This document shows positions 62,633 to 64,000 of a stretch of 64,000 nt of DNA, piece after piece. The DNA comes from Simiduia curdlanivorans (GTDB lineage: Bacteria > Pseudomonadota > Gammaproteobacteria > Pseudomonadales > Cellvibrionaceae). Location: NCBI RefSeq assembly GCF_030409605.1, contig NZ_JAUFQG010000006.1:620001-684000 (forward strand). Reading direction: 5' to 3'. The stretch's first letter is position 1. Each line of letters begins with the position of its first letter. The notes under the pieces were generated by a model. It saw only the letters and a program-made list of their open reading frames with translations, did not search any database and was not told the origin of the DNA. Both the position numbers and the translations under genes were made by a program.

Positions 62633-62775
62633 TATATCTCTTGCCTCACTTATTGCTAATAAGCCTTACTCGTCACACCGGGAAATTGCTAAAATAACCG
62701 AGACTGTTTTAACAGTGTTTCATGGACAGAAGCTAACGCCAGATTTTTCTTGGCAGCCACCTAAGGAGTTGCTCT

Positions 62776-63183
62776 ATGCCTCTAACCGCGCAAGCCTCAG
62801 GCTCAAGCCTACGACCGGAAGGTAAACCCAGTAGACTCGACGTGCTCTTTATCGATAAATATATTGATCCCGCTAAATCCTTGGAACTGCTCAACACGCT
62901 GCAGCAAAAATTTATGTTTAGCGATGCGGTAAAGCGCCAATTATCCAGCGGCGTTCCCGTGGTCATAAAACACGATACCGATGCTGAAACCGCACAAAAA
63001 ATTGTTAACTACATCGCCAAGCTAGGTGGCGATTGCTGGGTGCAAACCACCTCGCCCGAAGGCTACACAGATCGCCGCGACCAAAACCGGCGCAACACCG
63101 TCGACCGCCGCCTGCTGCACCGCGGCTGGGCCATCATGCCCGACCGGCGTCGCTCGCGCGAACGCAGGGTCTTTTTCCATTAA
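62776..63183 (+). CDS. Hypothetical protein with arginine-rich tail
   Basis: A 135-residue protein I do not recognise. Residues ~20-95 contain LDVLFIDKYIDPAKSLELLN and VPVVIKHDTDAETAQKIVNY then IAKLGGDCWVQT. This alpha/beta layout, ending in an 'ala-lys-leu-gly-gly' helix cap and a strand, resembles the C-terminal domain of ribosomal protein bL12. The last 40 residues are rich in Arg (DRRDQNRRNTVDRRLLHRG, DRRRSRERR), suggesting nucleic-acid or membrane contact. TAAGGAG lies 9 bases before the ATG at 62776. Confidence 0.72.
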   Translation: MPLTAQASGSSLRPEGKPSRLDVLFIDKYIDPAKSLELLNTLQQKFMFSDAVKRQLSSGVPVVIKHDTDAETAQKIVNYIAKLGGDCWVQTTSPEGYTDRRDQNRRNTVDRRLLHRGWAIMPDRRRSRERRVFFH

Positions 63184-63260
63184 ACCCTAAGCTTTGCACC
63201 CTGCCCCCTTAGTCATTAGCCTGTTACACTGCGGGCTAATAACAAAAATAGGGGGCCGTT

Positions 63261-64000
63261 ATGATCATCCTTTCACCCGGTATCTTGGTATCCAGATTCG
63301 TTAAAACAGGCGCACTCTGTGCCAGCTTTGTTATAGCAGTATTAGCCAGCACATCGAGCCTAGCCAGCGATCTACTGATCGAAAATATCAAAGGCTATAC
63401 CTATACTGATTTAGCCCCCGTCGGCGCCGCACCTAGCCAATTCAATAAAATTTTAATTCGCGATAATAAAGTACTGAGCACCAAAAACGCGGTTATCGAA
63501 CGTCTTATGAAGCCGGATACAACCCGTATCGATGGCCAGGGGAAAATACTGCTGCCAGGGCTCATCGACGCGCACGGGCATTTAACCGGCTTAGGTGAAT
63601 TACTGTCGAGCGTCGATTTACGCGATAGTAAGAACGAGACGCTAGCCGTGCAGCAAGTACAAAGTTACATCGATAACACCAAACCCAAGAAAAATACCTG
63701 GGTGCTAGGGCAAGGCTGGAACCAAGCCAACTGGCCCAGTAAACAGTTCCCCACTAGCGCCAGCCTAGATGCCATTAAGTCGGAAAATCCGATTGCGCTA
63801 GCGCGAGTTGATGGCCACGCCGTTTGGTTGAATGCAGCGGCGCTTGCGCTCACCGGCATTAACGATGCAACGCCGAACCCTGAAGGCGGCCAAATTATTC
63901 GAGACGGCGACGGCAAAGCCACCGGTGTTTTAATCGATAACGCCATGTCTCTCGTCTATAGCAAAATGCCACAGATCACCGCACAACAACTCGATCAGCA
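63261..64000 (+). CDS. Exported amidohydrolase (YtcJ-like), 3' end beyond the window
   Basis: The frame from the ATG at 63261 is open to the window edge (246 codons). GGGGG lies 5 bases before the start. Residues ~1-36 form a signal peptide (VIAVLASTSSLAS). The metal-binding motif GLIDAHGHL, then WVLGQGWNQANWP and ARVDGHAVWLNAAAL mark the amidohydrolase family 3 (YtcJ type). It would hydrolyse an amide or related bond in the periplasm with a bound metal. The C-terminal metal ligands lie outside the window. Confidence 0.9.
   Translation, partial: MIILSPGILVSRFVKTGALCASFVIAVLASTSSLASDLLIENIKGYTYTDLAPVGAAPSQFNKILIRDNKVLSTKNAVIERLMKPDTTRIDGQGKILLPGLIDAHGHLTGLGELLSSVDLRDSKNETLAVQQVQSYIDNTKPKKNTWVLGQGWNQANWPSKQFPTSASLDAIKSENPIALARVDGHAVWLNAAALALTGINDATPNPEGGQIIRDGDGKATGVLIDNAMSLVYSKMPQITAQQLDQ

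Overview
The window is chromosomal DNA from a Gram-negative, polysaccharide-degrading gammaproteobacterium. The best fit is a marine member of the Cellvibrionaceae (Simiduia, Saccharophagus or Teredinibacter type). This is inferred from secreted glycoside hydrolases carrying CBM6 and calcium-binding TSP3 repeats, large TonB-dependent receptors next to tryptophan-halogenase-like flavoproteins, and gammaproteobacterial housekeeping genes (proS, rsmJ, bfd-bfr, arsC-wrbA-DUF2069, sppA). The genus is not proven. I see no tRNA, rRNA, CRISPR array, intact insertion sequence or prophage.

Region 1 (1-17.5 kb) is a beta-glucan (laminarin / mixed-linkage glucan) utilization locus. It holds the first codons of a probable TonB-dependent receptor at the left edge, a LacI-family regulator, a GPH sugar transporter, a cytoplasmic GH1 beta-glucosidase, a secreted GH5 with CBM6 and CBM5-like modules, a giant secreted protein that joins GH16 and CBM6 domains to a C-terminal di-haem cytochrome (DUF1111) domain, a lipoprotein GH3 beta-glucosidase and a lipoprotein GH16. 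Five copies of the palindrome TGTAAGCGCTTACA (one with a single mismatch) lie before the receptor, between transporter and GH1, and between the giant protein and GH3. They are the probable operators of the LacI protein. Expected flow: cell-surface GH16/GH5/GH3 enzymes cut the glucan, the receptor imports oligosaccharides, the transporter brings sugars into the cytoplasm, and GH1 finishes hydrolysis.

Region 2 (17.5-25.9 kb) holds a second, complete TonB-dependent receptor with a structured leader, followed by two overlapping flavin-dependent halogenases and a third convergent one. None of the LacI sites occurs here, so this is probably a separate regulatory unit.

Region 3 (26-64 kb) is mostly core genome: serine deaminase, hemerythrin, photolyase with a DUF523/DUF1722 protein, rsmJ, an M24 peptidase, a PstS-OmpA fusion with a PhoB box, envelope lipoproteins, PilZ, peroxiredoxin, bfd-bfr with Fur-like sites, HIT, proS and a lytic transglycosylase, NDH-2, a LysR-phospholipase D-avtA operon, a CheC/CheY pair, a TlpA-like thioredoxin, YihY, arsC-wrbA-DUF2069, sppA, MAPEG, amidase, crotonase, GNAT, an S9 peptidase, and the start of an amidohydrolase at the right edge.

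The most unusual objects are the GH16-CBM6-cytochrome fusion, the receptor with three halogenases, and a 178-bp element with perfect 24-bp inverted repeats and several internal hairpins. That element sits inside a split bidirectional terminator between the transglycosylase and NDH-2 genes.
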